Positions 17,427 to 27,738 of a stretch of 64,000 nt of DNA are shown here, piece by piece. This DNA comes from Commensalibacter melissae (lineage in GTDB: Bacteria; Pseudomonadota; Alphaproteobacteria; Acetobacterales; Acetobacteraceae). A program made the translations under genes and the position numbers. The stretch covers positions 1 through 64,000 of the forward strand of contig NZ_CP033087.1 of the NCBI RefSeq assembly GCF_003691365.1, in the 5' to 3' direction. How positions within the stretch are numbered: the stretch's first letter is position 1; each line of letters begins with the position of its first letter. Under the pieces are notes generated by a model. It was not told where the DNA came from and did not search any database. It worked only from the letters and a program-made list of their open reading frames with translations.

Positions 17427-19022
17427 GTGAAAAATTATGATGTGGTTATAATTGGGGGTGGACTTGCCGGATTGACATTGGCCAGTCAATTGCTGCGTGA
17501 TATACCTGATATTTCCATTTGTCTTATTCATGATGCAAAATTTCCCAATGAAGAGACAGCTTTCAAAGTTGGAGAGGCAACAATTGATTTGGGTGGGTAT
17601 TATCTTAGGGAATTGCTGGGAGATGAATATCTAGGTCGGGAACATTTTATAAAAATGGGAATGCGGTTTATTTATACAAATGATAAACTCTATAAAGAAA
17701 TGGGAATTAGAAATTTTCCTCAAAAAAATTCCTATCAATTTGAACGTGGCAAACTGGAAAATCATTTTTTTTCATTATTACAAGATAAAATTGATATTTT
17801 ACAAAATACGCGTTTTCTTGATGTTGAAGATGAGGGGCATTTTAAAAGAATCCACGTAGTTGAATTGAGCAAAGTCCAGAAAATCATTAATTCTCGTTGG
17901 ATTGTTGATGCATCCGGACGGAAAAAAGTTATTTCTAGGAAGTATAATTTATCAAGCAAAGGTAATTTACCCAATTCTTCAGTCTGGTTTAGAGTCAAGG
18001 GGGCTGTTCTGGTAGATGAAATCTATCCGGCAGAAGAAGATAACCCTTTTTATGGCATGGATAGAAGCTACAGTTCCTTACATATTGATGGAAAGGGATA
18101 TTGGATCTGGGTGCTTCGGCTTTCTGATCATACGACCAGTGTGGGAATATGTTTTAGTGAGAATATTCATCAATTTGACAGTTTATCGGATTTGGAAAAA
18201 ACCTTTGAATGGTTAAAAACGCATGAAAGGGTTTTTTATGATTATTTGCTGAAGAAACAATTTTCCATCCTTGATTTTAAATATTTGAGAAAATACGCAT
18301 CTATTGCGCAGCCCTGTATCTCTGAAAATCATTGGGCATTAACAGGGGATGCATGCATTTTTTTGGATCCAGTTTATTCAAGTGGTATAGATTTGATGTG
18401 CATTGAAAACACGTTTATAGTTGATGTCCTTGCACAGGAAAAAAATGGTCAAGACATAAAAGAACGTATGGCATTTTATAATTCGGTCATATCAGATCTG
18501 GTAATTGCTTATAGTAACGTATTTGATAAAATGTACGAACAAAAAGATAATTGGTATTATATTTTTGTTAAATATGTTGTTGATTCCGTATTTTATTTTG
18601 GATCAATTTGCCCCTGTTTCATGAATAAGGGAATGAGAGATTTTAAAAACGCAAAGATTATATGGGATAAAATTCATAAAATTTATATGGAATATGATAA
18701 GGTGAATTCCATACTCAAAACCAAGAAATTTTCTGAAAACAATAGGCAGAATAATTTGGACTTACCAAGATTTATCAATCTTTCTGAAAGTCTATTTGCC
18801 AAAATAAACAGTTATTTGACGGAACCTGATAATGACCTGGAGAAATTGATTAACCTGTTACAGGATAATTACCAGGTCATGTGTAAAATATGTGAATATA
18901 TTTCTTCCGATAGGAATTTATATGATTTGTATATTAGAAGGGATGGACAGCCAGAAATCTTTCATACTTCATGGCGTTATGGTGAATTTTTTCCCAATCC
19001 AGAAATGGTGAATAGAAATTAA
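17427..19022 (+). CDS. FAD-dependent oxidoreductase of the flavin halogenase family
   Basis: A 531-residue flavoprotein. The N-terminal dinucleotide fold is VVIIGGGLAGLTLASQLL, and the second FAD site is LTGDACIFLDPVYSSGIDL (the GDA and DP motifs). In between, FKVGEATIDLGGYYLRELLG resembles the conserved helix of tryptophan-halogenase relatives. The WxWxIP signature of true halogenases is only half kept (WIWVLRL), so halogenation is doubtful; hydroxylation or oxidation of a tethered or small aromatic substrate is possible. The last ~150 residues match nothing I know. The GTG at 17427 is preferred over TTG at 17415 because GAGGG at 17417-17421 is well spaced. No biosynthetic partner gene is adjacent. 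Confidence 0.75.
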   Translation: MKNYDVVIIGGGLAGLTLASQLLRDIPDISICLIHDAKFPNEETAFKVGEATIDLGGYYLRELLGDEYLGREHFIKMGMRFIYTNDKLYKEMGIRNFPQKNSYQFERGKLENHFFSLLQDKIDILQNTRFLDVEDEGHFKRIHVVELSKVQKIINSRWIVDASGRKKVISRKYNLSSKGNLPNSSVWFRVKGAVLVDEIYPAEEDNPFYGMDRSYSSLHIDGKGYWIWVLRLSDHTTSVGICFSENIHQFDSLSDLEKTFEWLKTHERVFYDYLLKKQFSILDFKYLRKYASIAQPCISENHWALTGDACIFLDPVYSSGIDLMCIENTFIVDVLAQEKNGQDIKERMAFYNSVISDLVIAYSNVFDKMYEQKDNWYYIFVKYVVDSVFYFGSICPCFMNKGMRDFKNAKIIWDKIHKIYMEYDKVNSILKTKKFSENNRQNNLDLPRFINLSESLFAKINSYLTEPDNDLEKLINLLQDNYQVMCKICEYISSDRNLYDLYIRRDGQPEIFHTSWRYGEFFPNPEMVNRN

Positions 19023-19333
19023 TTATTTTCTGATATAGATATTTATATTTTATTGTTTTGAAAGTGGCATTTTTATAGAAAAAGCGTTTACGTATTGATT
19101 CTGTGAATATTTTTAATTATAAATTATTGGTTTTTGTTACTAGATTGATTGATTTTAAAACTAAATTCTTATTGTTTTGTTGAATCGGAATGTTTGTTTT
19201 AACGCCGCCCTAAGTTAGCACTGTGTAACTAATTTTATTATTTCTGTTTTTTTAAAAAAACAGGGACAGGATTGATGCGATCAGTCTGTTATTGATTAAT
19301 TTTTCAATTTAAAAATATTTATAGGATTATAAT
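19023..19333. other. Intergenic region with a palindrome before the SulP gene
   Basis: 311 bases of AT-rich sequence. The only clear structure is a perfect 20-base palindrome at 19244-19263 (CTG, T7, A7, CAG). It could be part of a terminator for the upstream gene or a regulatory site for the transporter gene. No credible ORF or RNA was seen. Confidence 0.45.
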
Positions 19334-20812
19334 ATGTTGCTGTCTTGTAATCGACAAGAATGGCTTGGAAATATTCGTGCGGATATTCTATCTGGTATTG
19401 TGGTTGCATTGGCCCTGATACCAGAGTCAATTGCTTTTTCCATTATTGCTGGGGTTGATCCGAGTGTAGGACTTTATTCGGCTTTTGCCATTCCTTGTGT
19501 CATTTCGTTATTTGGCGGACGTCCTGGAATGATATCCTCATCGACGGGTTCAATGGCTTTACTGATGGGGCCTTTGGTAAAGACTTATGGATTGAGTTAT
19601 TTACTCGCTGCATCAATTCTTGCAGGTATTTTTCAGATCATTGCTGGATATTTGAAACTTGGTGAATTAATGCGTTTTGTTTCCCATTCTGTCGTGACTG
19701 GTTTTGTAAATGCGTTGGCAATTTTGATTTTTATGGCACAGCTTCCGCAATTAGTGCATGTGACATGGCATGTTTACGTGATTGTTGGTGGTGGATTGGC
19801 AATTATTTACCTTTTCCCTTATTTAACGAAATTAATACCGTCTCCCTTGATATGTATTATTATAATGACCGCCATTTCAATAGGTTATGGTTTAAATATT
19901 CCAACGGTGGGTGATATGGGTAAATTGCCAGGTTCTTTACCAATTTTGGCTATTCCAGATATTCCTTTGGACTTTCATACCCTCATGATCATTTTACCAT
20001 ATTCTGCTGGACTGGCAGCGGTAGGATTACTTGAAACCATGATGACAGCAACGATCGTTGATGAATTCACGGATACTTCAAGTGATAAAAATCGTGAGTG
20101 TAAGGGGCAGGGAATTGCCAATATCTGTACTGCTTTTCTGGGCGGTATGGCTGGATGTGCCATGATTGGTCAATCGGTTATTAATATCAAGTCCGGGGGA
20201 AGGGGACGATTATCTACCTTGGTGGCTGGTATTTTCTTGCTCATTCTTGTTGTTTTTTTAAAGGAATGGGTGGCCCGGATTCCTATGGCCGCCTTGGTGG
20301 CTGTGATGATCATGGTTTCTATTAGTACTTTTTCCTGGCGTTCAATTCTTGATTTAAAAAAATATCCGCTTTCTACCAATATTGTCATGATTCTAACGGT
20401 CTGTGTTGTGGTTGGAACAAATAATCTGGCCTATGGAGTATTAACAGGCGTGCTGGTTGCCTCTCTTGTTTTCGCAAGCAAGGTTTCACATTTCATGCTG
20501 ATTAAATCAGAAAAAAAAGATCAGTCCCGTATTTATAAAGTGAATGGTCATGTATTCTTTGTAACGGTTGATCGTTTTATAAATAATTTTGATCTCAAGG
20601 AAGAGATTAAGAATGTTACAGTCGATCTAACCCATGCGCATTTTTGGGATGTAAGTTCAGTGATGGCATTGGATAAGGTTGTCATTCATTTTCGCCAACG
20701 TGGTATAAAAGTGGAGGTTCAGGGAATGAACGATGCCACGGCGACTATCATTGACCGTTTTGGCATCCATGATAAACCAGAGGAAATTGAAAAGGTTATC
20801 GGGAGTTATTAA
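19334..20812 (+). CDS. SulP-family inorganic anion transporter
   Basis: A 492-residue inner-membrane protein of the SLC26/SulP family. N-terminal [34 protein letters not shown] is the classic start, followed by about 12-14 hydrophobic segments. The C-terminal STAS domain (residues ~400-490) has [20 protein letters not shown]. Substrates in this family include sulfate and bicarbonate. Sulfate would fit the nearby sulfur-assimilation genes, but bicarbonate transport is equally possible. A hairpin at 20828-20858 ends the gene. Confidence 0.9.
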   Translation: MLLSCNRQEWLGNIRADILSGIVVALALIPESIAFSIIAGVDPSVGLYSAFAIPCVISLFGGRPGMISSSTGSMALLMGPLVKTYGLSYLLAASILAGIFQIIAGYLKLGELMRFVSHSVVTGFVNALAILIFMAQLPQLVHVTWHVYVIVGGGLAIIYLFPYLTKLIPSPLICIIIMTAISIGYGLNIPTVGDMGKLPGSLPILAIPDIPLDFHTLMIILPYSAGLAAVGLLETMMTATIVDEFTDTSSDKNRECKGQGIANICTAFLGGMAGCAMIGQSVINIKSGGRGRLSTLVAGIFLLILVVFLKEWVARIPMAALVAVMIMVSISTFSWRSILDLKKYPLSTNIVMILTVCVVVGTNNLAYGVLTGVLVASLVFASKVSHFMLIKSEKKDQSRIYKVNGHVFFVTVDRFINNFDLKEEIKNVTVDLTHAHFWDVSSVMALDKVVIHFRQRGIKVEVQGMNDATATIIDRFGIHDKPEEIEKVIGSY

Positions 20813-20827
20813 TCAGGATCATTCTTG

Positions 20828-20858
20828 GCGATATATATAGTTAATGTGTTTATATCGC
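20828..20858. terminator. Hairpin between convergent SulP and secreted-orphan genes
   Basis: Arms GCGATATA (20828-20835) and TATATCGC (20851-20858) match perfectly around a 15-base loop. The hairpin sits between two convergent genes, so a bidirectional terminator is plausible. There is only a short T run on either side. Confidence 0.45.
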
Positions 20859-21413
20859 TTATTTAGGTCTATTTTTTTGATATTTATGAATGGATTTTTT
20901 TAATTCATTTAGATTGGGTCCCTGTTGGGTTTCAACATAAGTTGTTTTATTCCATATCCAGACATCTGAACCTTCAACTATCAAATCATGCATCCCCTTG
21001 TGGGATGTTTTTTTTATTTCAATATTGCCAGTAACAGAATCGAGTATTTTTACCCAATGATTGTTACGGTTAAGATAGGCTGTGGTGGTACAGCCTCCAG
21101 ACCCACAAAGACTGGCGGATTGTAACTGGGTAAATAGAACAGTTTGTGGTTTTTTTGTGCTGGAGAGGTTTGCATTGCCAATAAGGATAAGCGGTTTCTC
21201 ACCATGTTGAACAGCAAAATTAATATCGGTTTTATTCAAGTTATATGCAATTGTTGAAAGGTTGTTCGCAGGTTGGGGGGTTAAAACGACTCTTCCTGAT
21301 TTTGGATTTTGATAATTTCTGTTTTTTTTCGTATGACGGGAAACTGCGTAAGAGGATTGGACAGTAAAAGCAAAGGCACTGATTAAACAAAATACAACAA
21401 GTTTTTTATTCAT
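20859..21413 (-). CDS. Secreted hypothetical protein with a CGSGGC motif
   Basis: A 184-residue protein with a strong signal peptide (residues 1-23, cleavage near SSYA-VS), so it is periplasmic or secreted. A basic stretch (RHTKKNRNYQNPKSGR) follows the signal. The mature part holds CGSGGC (likely disulfide), then a beta-rich segment with HDLIVEGSDVWIWN. The spacing of that segment resembles small periplasmic domains found in acetic acid bacteria, but I cannot name a family. The C-terminus is Lys-rich. It is a single gene, convergent with the SulP gene. Confidence 0.7.
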   Translation of the reverse strand: MNKKLVVFCLISAFAFTVQSSYAVSRHTKKNRNYQNPKSGRVVLTPQPANNLSTIAYNLNKTDINFAVQHGEKPLILIGNANLSSTKKPQTVLFTQLQSASLCGSGGCTTTAYLNRNNHWVKILDSVTGNIEIKKTSHKGMHDLIVEGSDVWIWNKTTYVETQQGPNLNELKKSIHKYQKNRPK

Positions 21414-21602
21414 AATTATTAAGGCCTTTTTCTAAACAAGAATATTTGATATTAATAGATGAACTTTTAAAAAAACCTAACTTATACAGAGATAACATTT
21501 TTAATTTCAAATGATTATATAAGATAGTGCAGTTTATGGCAAAGAGATGATTTCTGGGATGGATTTTCATATTTTATAGTAAAAAGGATACCTGTATTAT
21601 TT

Positions 21603-22790
21603 ATGGTAACTTCAGGGATTAAACAGGTTGCGGCTGACGAAACACAAAATGAATCTATTCAGAAATTACTTTTTGCTGAAGGACTTGTTTTGGAAAATGG
21701 TCAAAAACTAAACCACTTGGAAATTGCATATCAGACTTATGGAAAGTTGTCATCAGCCAAGGATAATGCAATTTTGATTTGTCATGCTTTAACTGGCGAT
21801 CAGTATGTTGCAGGTATTAATCCAATCAGCAAGAAACCTGGTTGGTGGAGCAGAATGGTTGGTCCTGGGCTACCTATTGATACAGACAAATATTTTATAA
21901 TTTGTAGTAATGTTTTAGGAAGCTGCATGGGAACGACAGGACCACGTTCCATACGAACAGATCATCAGAAAATAGGCTATTGGGGAATAGACTTTCCTGC
22001 AATTACCATTGGGGATATGGTCAATGCCCAAAAACTTCTAATCGATCATTTCAAAATTGATCAGTTATTTGCCGTTATCGGTGGTTCAATGGGAGGAATG
22101 CAGGCATTGCAATGGGCGGTAAGCTATCCAGATCAAGTTTATGCAGCTATACCAATTGCCACCTCGTCTTTTCATTCGGCACAGAATATTGCATTTAATG
22201 AAGTGGGAAGACAGGCCATATTTTCAGACCCCGATTGGCAAAATGGAGATTATTGGCGATATGGTGTTATCCCATCCAGAGGGTTGGCTGTAGCACGTAT
22301 GATGGCACATATTACCTATTTGTCAGAAGATGCATTAAACCGAAAATTTGGACGGAGATTGCAAGAAACAATGATAGATTCTTCGTCACCAATTTTCGGG
22401 GAAATGTTCCAGGTAGAAAGCTATTTGCATTATCAGGGATCGAATTTTGTAAGACGTTTTGATGCAAATTCTTATGTGACAATCTCCCGGGCAATGGATT
22501 GGTTTGATTTGTCCCAAGCTTATGATGGGGATCTGGTCAAGGCATTTTCACAGGTTAAATCCAGATTTTGTGTTATCAGTTTTTCTTCTGACTGGCTTTT
22601 TCCCACTTCACGGTCAAGAGTGATAGTCAAGGCATTAAATCGTGTTGGAGCCAAGGTTTCTTTTGTTGAAATTGTAAGTGATAAAGGGCATGATGCCTTC
22701 TTGTTGGATGAACCGGATCTTGATCATGTAATCAGCGGTTTTCTGGCAGGAATTAAAAGACAGAGGCAATTGGAAAATAATGCGTCTTGA
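21603..22790 (+). CDS. metX: Homoserine O-acyltransferase MetX
   Basis: A 395-residue alpha/beta-hydrolase fold enzyme that activates homoserine. Motifs include [13 protein letters not shown], the nucleophile elbow [12 protein letters not shown] (catalytic Ser), and the C-terminal [14 protein letters not shown] carrying the catalytic His and Asp. MetX family members are acetyl- or succinyl-transferases; the presence of metZ and metW points toward the succinyl form. The gene overlaps metW by 11 bases. No SAM riboswitch was evident in the ~190 upstream bases. Confidence 0.93.
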   Translation: MVTSGIKQVAADETQNESIQKLLFAEGLVLENGQKLNHLEIAYQTYGKLSSAKDNAILICHALTGDQYVAGINPISKKPGWWSRMVGPGLPIDTDKYFIICSNVLGSCMGTTGPRSIRTDHQKIGYWGIDFPAITIGDMVNAQKLLIDHFKIDQLFAVIGGSMGGMQALQWAVSYPDQVYAAIPIATSSFHSAQNIAFNEVGRQAIFSDPDWQNGDYWRYGVIPSRGLAVARMMAHITYLSEDALNRKFGRRLQETMIDSSSPIFGEMFQVESYLHYQGSNFVRRFDANSYVTISRAMDWFDLSQAYDGDLVKAFSQVKSRFCVISFSSDWLFPTSRSRVIVKALNRVGAKVSFVEIVSDKGHDAFLLDEPDLDHVISGFLAGIKRQRQLENNAS

Positions 22791-23382
22791 TCAATGTTGT
22801 ATTGTTGACATGATTCAGCAAAATTCAACAATACTGGATATTGGATGTGGTGATGGTACGTTAATCGATTATCTGTGCTGTAATCATCAATGTGATGCAC
22901 GAGGAATAGAGTTGGATATGTCCTGTGTTACCAAGGCGGTAAGTAAAGGCTTATCTGTAATTCAGGGAAACGCAGATTTTGACTTGCAGAATTATCCCAC
23001 GGATGGTTTTGATTATGTCGTATTATCGAGGACTCTACAGGCGGTTAATCGCCCACGTGAAGTTTTGCAACAAATGTTGCGAATAGGACGGTATGCTATT
23101 GTTTCATTTCCAAATTTTGGCCATTGGACTGTAAGAATGCAACTGCTTCTTAAGGGACATATGCCCATGACAAAAGTATGGGGAACCCATTGGTTTGAGA
23201 CGCCGAATATTCATCCCTGTACCTTAACAGATTTTGTATCACTATGTAAACAAGAGGGATATCATATTAGTCAGTGGATGGCTATTGATGATCATGGCGA
23301 GGGGGAAAAAGCCCCTTGGCGACGTTCAATACGTTTGGCCAATTTTTTTGGGGAACAGGCATTATTTTTGCTGACACGTTGA
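22780..23382 (+). CDS. metW: Methionine biosynthesis protein MetW
   Basis: A 200-residue class I methyltransferase-fold protein. The SAM-binding loop is [16 protein letters not shown], then [34 protein letters not shown] and [18 protein letters not shown], all typical of MetW. Family members work with MetX in methionine synthesis; overlap with metX indicates coupling. The exact activity of MetW is not clear, and recent reports suggest it supports MetX activity. The C-terminus [18 protein letters not shown] is complete. Confidence 0.93.
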   Translation: MRLDQCCIVDMIQQNSTILDIGCGDGTLIDYLCCNHQCDARGIELDMSCVTKAVSKGLSVIQGNADFDLQNYPTDGFDYVVLSRTLQAVNRPREVLQQMLRIGRYAIVSFPNFGHWTVRMQLLLKGHMPMTKVWGTHWFETPNIHPCTLTDFVSLCKQEGYHISQWMAIDDHGEGEKAPWRRSIRLANFFGEQALFLLTR

Positions 23383-23647
23383 TTAAATGAGACAATCAAT
23401 GCAACTGTTACATATCTGATATTATATTGATTATATATAAACAAAATTGATATTCATTGGATTAGTTAACAGAGTATTTTAGATTTCTATTTTTATGTCA
23501 TGAATTGATTAATAGAATTGACGGGGTTGGATAATATTACTCTATCATTTACATTACATCATGGTTTTGTAGAGTCATATTTCTTATGGGTACGAATAAA
23601 ATTTTTAGAATAATTTTTTAATATTTGATTGAGGTTTAAAAGAAGTA

Positions 23648-24595
23648 ATGCGAGACTTGGATCGGTCTTCTGAAAGTCATATTTTTGTTGAAAAACATCA
23701 TTCCCCTTTAAGGATATCATTTCACGGATGGATAAAAATTATAATGGCGACCATTCATACACTAATTGATGGTCCATATATGCTGGTCGCAGCTGGTTGC
23801 GCATTTTTTTCTACCTTGTCGCTATTTCCTTCTATAAGTAGCTTGATTTCCATTTATGGGCTGGTTTTTGATCCACAAACGGTTGAGCCACAACTGGAAT
23901 TTCTACAACATTTTTTCCCCCCGAATGTTTATGTTTTTTTACAGGAAATGATTAACAGTATTGTCGAGCAAACCCATTCCACTTTAACAATACAATTGGT
24001 TGTTTCCATTTTGTTCGCTCTTTGGTCTGCATCCATTGGGACAAAGGGTTTGGTTACGGGGCTAAACGTTGCCTATAATACGCATGAGACACGGAGTTTC
24101 TTGAAATTTCAGGTTCTATCTGTTGTTTTGACATTCTGCGCTATTTTGGGAACGATTATGACCCTTGCGGTTATTGTTGCTTTACCGGCAATTTTGAATA
24201 TTTTGCCATATCAATTTCTAAATATTCTTACAGATTACTTTCCAGCTTACAATATGGTGAGAATAAGTAGTAACATTATTGTTTTTCTTTTTGCAACGTG
24301 GACTTTTGCTTTATTTTACCGTTTTGGGCCCTGCCGTTCCAACGTGCATTGGCGTTGGACATGTCCAGGCGCTTTTATCGCCACAATTTTATGGTTGTTG
24401 GCTGCCTTTTCTTTTTCTTATTACGTTGCCCATTTTGCAAATTTTACAAGTACTTACGGCCCATTGGGAACCGTGGTTGCTGTTATGATGTGGTTTCTGG
24501 TTTCCTGCTATGTTGTTCTGGTTGGCGCTCAGTTCAATGCCCAGATAGAAGGATATATTTTAGATAGAAGCGAGTCTTCTAACAAGATACCATAG
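23648..24595 (+). CDS. YihY/virulence factor BrkB family membrane protein
   Basis: A 315-residue inner-membrane protein with about six transmembrane segments. Family landmarks are an amphipathic N-terminus, WSASIGTKGLVTGLNVAYN, YRFGPCRSNVHWRWTCPGA and the C-terminal TYGPLGTVVAVMMWF. It was once called ribonuclease BN by mistake; its transport function is uncertain. The first ~30 residues are polar and cytoplasmic. It is convergent with rlpA with only 10 bases between stops. Confidence 0.88.
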   Translation: MRDLDRSSESHIFVEKHHSPLRISFHGWIKIIMATIHTLIDGPYMLVAAGCAFFSTLSLFPSISSLISIYGLVFDPQTVEPQLEFLQHFFPPNVYVFLQEMINSIVEQTHSTLTIQLVVSILFALWSASIGTKGLVTGLNVAYNTHETRSFLKFQVLSVVLTFCAILGTIMTLAVIVALPAILNILPYQFLNILTDYFPAYNMVRISSNIIVFLFATWTFALFYRFGPCRSNVHWRWTCPGAFIATILWLLAAFSFSYYVAHFANFTSTYGPLGTVVAVMMWFLVSCYVVLVGAQFNAQIEGYILDRSESSNKIP

Positions 24596-24605
24596 TCATA
24601 GAAAA

Positions 24606-25121
24606 TTATTGGGGAGTTTCAGCAACTTCGATATTATTCAGGGGTTTAATTGTTACATGGGCAGTTCCCCGGCTTAACATGCCAATTTTTGCTGCAGCAG
24701 CTTTTGATAGATCAATAATGCGATGTTTTACGAAAGGGCCGCGATCGTTAATGGTGACGATGACTGAGTGCCCTGTATCTTCTGATTTAACCAACACTTT
24801 GCTTCCCAAAGGAAGGGTAGGATGAGCTGCGGTAAAATTCTGGTTGTTGAATGTTGAGCCAGAGGCTGTTTTACGTCTTTGCGTATGTCGCCCACCGTAC
24901 CAGCTGGCAATACCGCTTTGAAAAGCTGTTTCATCTGTACTGATGATCATGTCTGCAGGATGTCTATTTTTGTGAAGAGTGTAGGGCATCACTCTTTTCT
25001 TTAATTTTCGAATCCGGTGAGAGGTGATCTTATGAGAACCGGAGTTAGCATATACTTGCATGGATTGAACATTTAATCCGATAACAAGTGACAAAGCCAG
25101 TAATTTATTTCGACGTTTCAT
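24606..25121 (-). CDS. rlpA: RlpA-like septal ring lytic transglycosylase
   Basis: A 171-residue secreted protein. The signal peptide (residues 1-25, ending VYA) lacks a lipobox, so this is a soluble periplasmic form rather than an outer-membrane lipoprotein. The double-psi beta-barrel follows: GIASWYGGRHTQRRKTASG, then TLPLGSKVLV, VTINDRGPFVKHRIIDLSKAAA, with the conserved Asp in NDRGPF. No SPOR domain is present. It probably cleaves denuded glycan strands. A palindrome at 25146-25162 lies 25 bases upstream of the start. Confidence 0.9.
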   Translation of the reverse strand: MKRRNKLLALSLVIGLNVQSMQVYANSGSHKITSHRIRKLKKRVMPYTLHKNRHPADMIISTDETAFQSGIASWYGGRHTQRRKTASGSTFNNQNFTAAHPTLPLGSKVLVKSEDTGHSVIVTINDRGPFVKHRIIDLSKAAAAKIGMLSRGTAHVTIKPLNNIEVAETPQ

Positions 25122-25448
25122 ATACCCTGTTTATTATAGCGTTTTTTAATCATAATGATTAAGAAAACTGCCATAATTCCTTTAAGTTAATATAAACCAT
25201 GTTAAAAGCTAGAGAAAAAAAATGGCAAAAAAATGAAAAGATTTGCTTTTGTAACTTTACGCTAATACAATTGACGCACATATGGCAAATAATTTGTTTA
25301 ATCTATTGTTTCTGGCTGAAATGATATAAATAGACATAGTCTATCAAAAAAATTAAGAGAAAATTTAATTAATTTGTTGACTGTTTATAAGAGAGGCTTT
25401 TTAAATTCATATAGTGTTAAACCTGATTAAAGGCATGAATAACTAGTG
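25122..25448. other. Divergent intergenic region rlpA / aroQ
   Basis: About 325 AT-rich bases with promoters expected in both directions. It holds a 17-base palindrome (TTAATCAT-A-ATGATTAA, 25146-25162) close to rlpA, a possible operator. It also contains a TTGACT-17-TTTAAA promoter-like pair (25377-25405) for aroQ. No ORF or structured RNA was recognised. Confidence 0.45.
25377..25405 (+). promoter_or_regulatory. Possible sigma-70-type promoter for aroQ-accB-accC
   Basis: TTGACT at 25377-25382 and TTTAAA at 25400-25405 are 17 bases apart, about 45 bases before the aroQ start. The -35 matches the consensus at 5 of 6 positions and the -10 at 4 of 6. In such AT-rich DNA a chance match is quite possible. 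Confidence 0.35.
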
Positions 25449-25901
25449 ATGGAATTGCCCCTCGTATATGTTTTGAATGGTCCTAATTTAAATATGTTAG
25501 GAATGCGTCAGCCAAATGTGTATGGTCATGCAACCTTGGATGATGTAGAACAAATCTGTATTCAAAATGCAGAACAGCTCGAAATAGCAATTGATTTTCG
25601 CCAATCCAATGATGAGGGGGAACTTGTTTCCTGGATTCAGGAGTGTAGGGGAAAAGCAAAGGGAATTATCATTAATGCAGGAGCATATAGTCATACTTCT
25701 ATAGCAATTTTAGATGCTTTACTGGCAGTTGATTTACCTGTTATAGAGGTACATATATCAAATATTTACCGCCGGGAATCATTTCGGCATCATTCTTATG
25801 TTTCTCATGCGGCGACAGGGGTAATCTGTGGATTGGGTATTCAGGGTTATGCCTTGGCCTTGGCTGCGTTGGCAAATCTTATATTGGAAGAGGATAGTTG
25901 A
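25449..25901 (+). CDS. aroQ: Type II 3-dehydroquinate dehydratase
   Basis: A 150-residue type II dehydroquinase of the shikimate pathway. N-terminal VYVLNGPNLNMLGMRQPNVYG contains the conserved Asn and Arg and the catalytic Tyr. INAGAYSHTSIAILDAL and EVHISNIYRRESFRHHSYVS carry the active-site Asn and His. The ORF can begin at GTG 25446 or ATG 25449; ATG gives the usual short N-terminus. It is the first gene of aroQ-accB-accC; the accB ATG overlaps its TGA. Confidence 0.95.
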   Translation: MELPLVYVLNGPNLNMLGMRQPNVYGHATLDDVEQICIQNAEQLEIAIDFRQSNDEGELVSWIQECRGKAKGIIINAGAYSHTSIAILDALLAVDLPVIEVHISNIYRRESFRHHSYVSHAATGVICGLGIQGYALALAALANLILEEDS

Positions 25902-26377
25902 TGAGCAAAATGCTCGTAGATGTAGAAGTTATTCGTAAATTGGCTGATATTTTAACTGAAACAGGGTTAACAGAAATCGAGGTTTCCGAAAAGGATCAGC
26001 ATATTCGCGTCGTAAAGAATATTACCGTTAACGCAAGTCCAGTAACAGCTCCCGTTTCCATGGCTCCTGTCATGAATTCCGCGCCTGTGCCTGTAACGGT
26101 TAATAATGATGATGCCAAACAGGAAGAAGATCTCTCTAAACATCCTGGCGCGCTGCTAAGTCCAATGATTGGTGTTGCCTATTTAACGCCGGAACCTTCT
26201 GCCCCCCCTTTTGTAACTGTTGGACAAGAGGTTCAGTCTGGACAGATCATCATGCTTATTGAAGCGATGAAAACGTTTAATCAAATTCGTGCCCATAAAT
26301 CAGGAAAATTGACGCGTATGCTTGTTAATTCCGGTGATCCAGTAGAATATGGTGAGGTTCTGGCGGTAATTGAATAA
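25901..26377 (+). CDS. accB: Acetyl-CoA carboxylase biotin carboxyl carrier protein
   Basis: A 158-residue BCCP. Residues ~1-45 form the N-terminal domain ([17 protein letters not shown]). A Pro/Ala/Val-rich linker (~46-75) follows, then the biotinyl domain (~80-158), with the biotinylated lysine in [10 protein letters not shown]. It carries CO2 between biotin carboxylase and carboxyltransferase in fatty acid synthesis. The ATG at 25901 overlaps the aroQ stop (TGATG) and has GAAGAGG 7 bases upstream, so it is preferred over TTG 25898. Confidence 0.96.
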   Translation: MSKMLVDVEVIRKLADILTETGLTEIEVSEKDQHIRVVKNITVNASPVTAPVSMAPVMNSAPVPVTVNNDDAKQEEDLSKHPGALLSPMIGVAYLTPEPSAPPFVTVGQEVQSGQIIMLIEAMKTFNQIRAHKSGKLTRMLVNSGDPVEYGEVLAVIE

Positions 26378-26378
26378 A

Positions 26379-27734
26379 ATGTTTTCAAAGATTTTAATCG
26401 CGAATCGTGGAGAAATTGCTCTTCGTATTTTACGGGCATGTCGTGAAATGGGCATTAAAACCGTTGCTGTGCATTCAACTGCGGATACAGATGCAATGCA
26501 TGTGCGTTTGGCAGATGAAAGCGTATGTATTGGTCCCCCTTCAGTCACAGACAGTTATTTGAATAAGAGGGCAATTTTATCTGCAGCAGCCATCACAGGA
26601 GCCGAAGCAATTCATCCCGGTTATGGTTTTCTTTCCGAGAATGCAGATTTTGCCGAACTGGTTGAAGAGCATGGGTTTGTTTTTATTGGTCCTTCTGCCC
26701 AGCATATTCGTATGATGGGTGATAAGATCCAGGCCAAAACAACCATGAAGAAATTCAATGTTCCTCTGGTTCCAGGTTCAGATGGGGCCCTGTCAGATCT
26801 TGCTACAGCAAAAGAGGTTGCAAATAAGATTGGTTATCCAGTTTTGATCAAAGCTTCTGCTGGGGGTGGAGGTCGCGGCATGAAAGTTGCCTCTACAGAA
26901 ACAGAGCTGGAAGAGGCGTGGCAGGTTGCAAGGGCTGAAGCAAAAATGGCTTTTGGTAATGACGAGGTTTATATGGAAAAATATTTGGATAAACCTCGTC
27001 ATATAGAAGTTCAGATTATTGGCGATCAACATGGTAATGTCTTATTTTTGGGTGAGCGGGACTGTTCTTTGCAGAGACGGCACCAAAAAGTGTTGGAAGA
27101 AGCTTTGTCTCCCTGTCTAACTGTAAAGGAACGTGATTTTATTGGTAAAGTTGCCACCCATGCCATGCAGCAATTGGGATATAAAAATGCCGGTACGCTT
27201 GAATTTCTTTATCAGGATGGACAATTTTGTTTTATTGAGATGAATACGCGTTTACAGGTTGAACATCCTGTTACCGAACTGGTTACCGATGTTGATCTTG
27301 TTGCAGAGCAAATTCGTGTGGCTGCAGGAGAAAAATTAAAATTAAGCCAAAAAGACATTCAGTTTAAAGGACATGCAATAGAATGCCGTATTAATGCCGA
27401 GGATCCTGAAAATTTTGTACCCAATCCTGGAAAAATCGAAGTTTTTCATTCTCCAGGTGGACTGGGGGTTCGTTTGGATAGCGCTTTATATGTTGGTTAT
27501 ACTATTCCACCATATTATGATAGTATGATTGCCAAATTAATTGCCTATGGACATGACAGGGCAACCGCAATTGCAAGAATGCAAAGAGCATTGGAGGAAA
27601 TGGTTGTGACAGGTGTAAAAACAACCATTCCATTACAGCAGAAAATATTGGCAGATAAAGAGTTCCAGAAAGGTGACTATACCATTCATTGGCTGGAACA
27701 CTTTATTGAGAAAAACAAAGCTGAATATAATTGA
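26379..27734 (+). CDS. accC: Acetyl-CoA carboxylase, biotin carboxylase subunit
   Basis: A 451-residue ATP-grasp enzyme that carboxylates biotin on AccB. It starts [20 protein letters not shown] as in the family, with [26 protein letters not shown] (glycine-rich ATP lid), [13 protein letters not shown], and [14 protein letters not shown] containing the catalytic Glu and Arg. The ATG at 26379 begins one base after the accB stop; an in-frame TTG at 26370 would be an extension inside accB. Length matches AccC. Confidence 0.97.
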   Translation: MFSKILIANRGEIALRILRACREMGIKTVAVHSTADTDAMHVRLADESVCIGPPSVTDSYLNKRAILSAAAITGAEAIHPGYGFLSENADFAELVEEHGFVFIGPSAQHIRMMGDKIQAKTTMKKFNVPLVPGSDGALSDLATAKEVANKIGYPVLIKASAGGGGRGMKVASTETELEEAWQVARAEAKMAFGNDEVYMEKYLDKPRHIEVQIIGDQHGNVLFLGERDCSLQRRHQKVLEEALSPCLTVKERDFIGKVATHAMQQLGYKNAGTLEFLYQDGQFCFIEMNTRLQVEHPVTELVTDVDLVAEQIRVAAGEKLKLSQKDIQFKGHAIECRINAEDPENFVPNPGKIEVFHSPGGLGVRLDSALYVGYTIPPYYDSMIAKLIAYGHDRATAIARMQRALEEMVVTGVKTTIPLQQKILADKEFQKGDYTIHWLEHFIEKNKAEYN

Positions 27735-27738
27735 AGCT

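Noticed and set aside
21414-21602. Possible SAM riboswitch upstream of metX
   Set aside because: No SAM-I or SAM-II core pattern could be recognised; the region is AT-rich without matching pairings.
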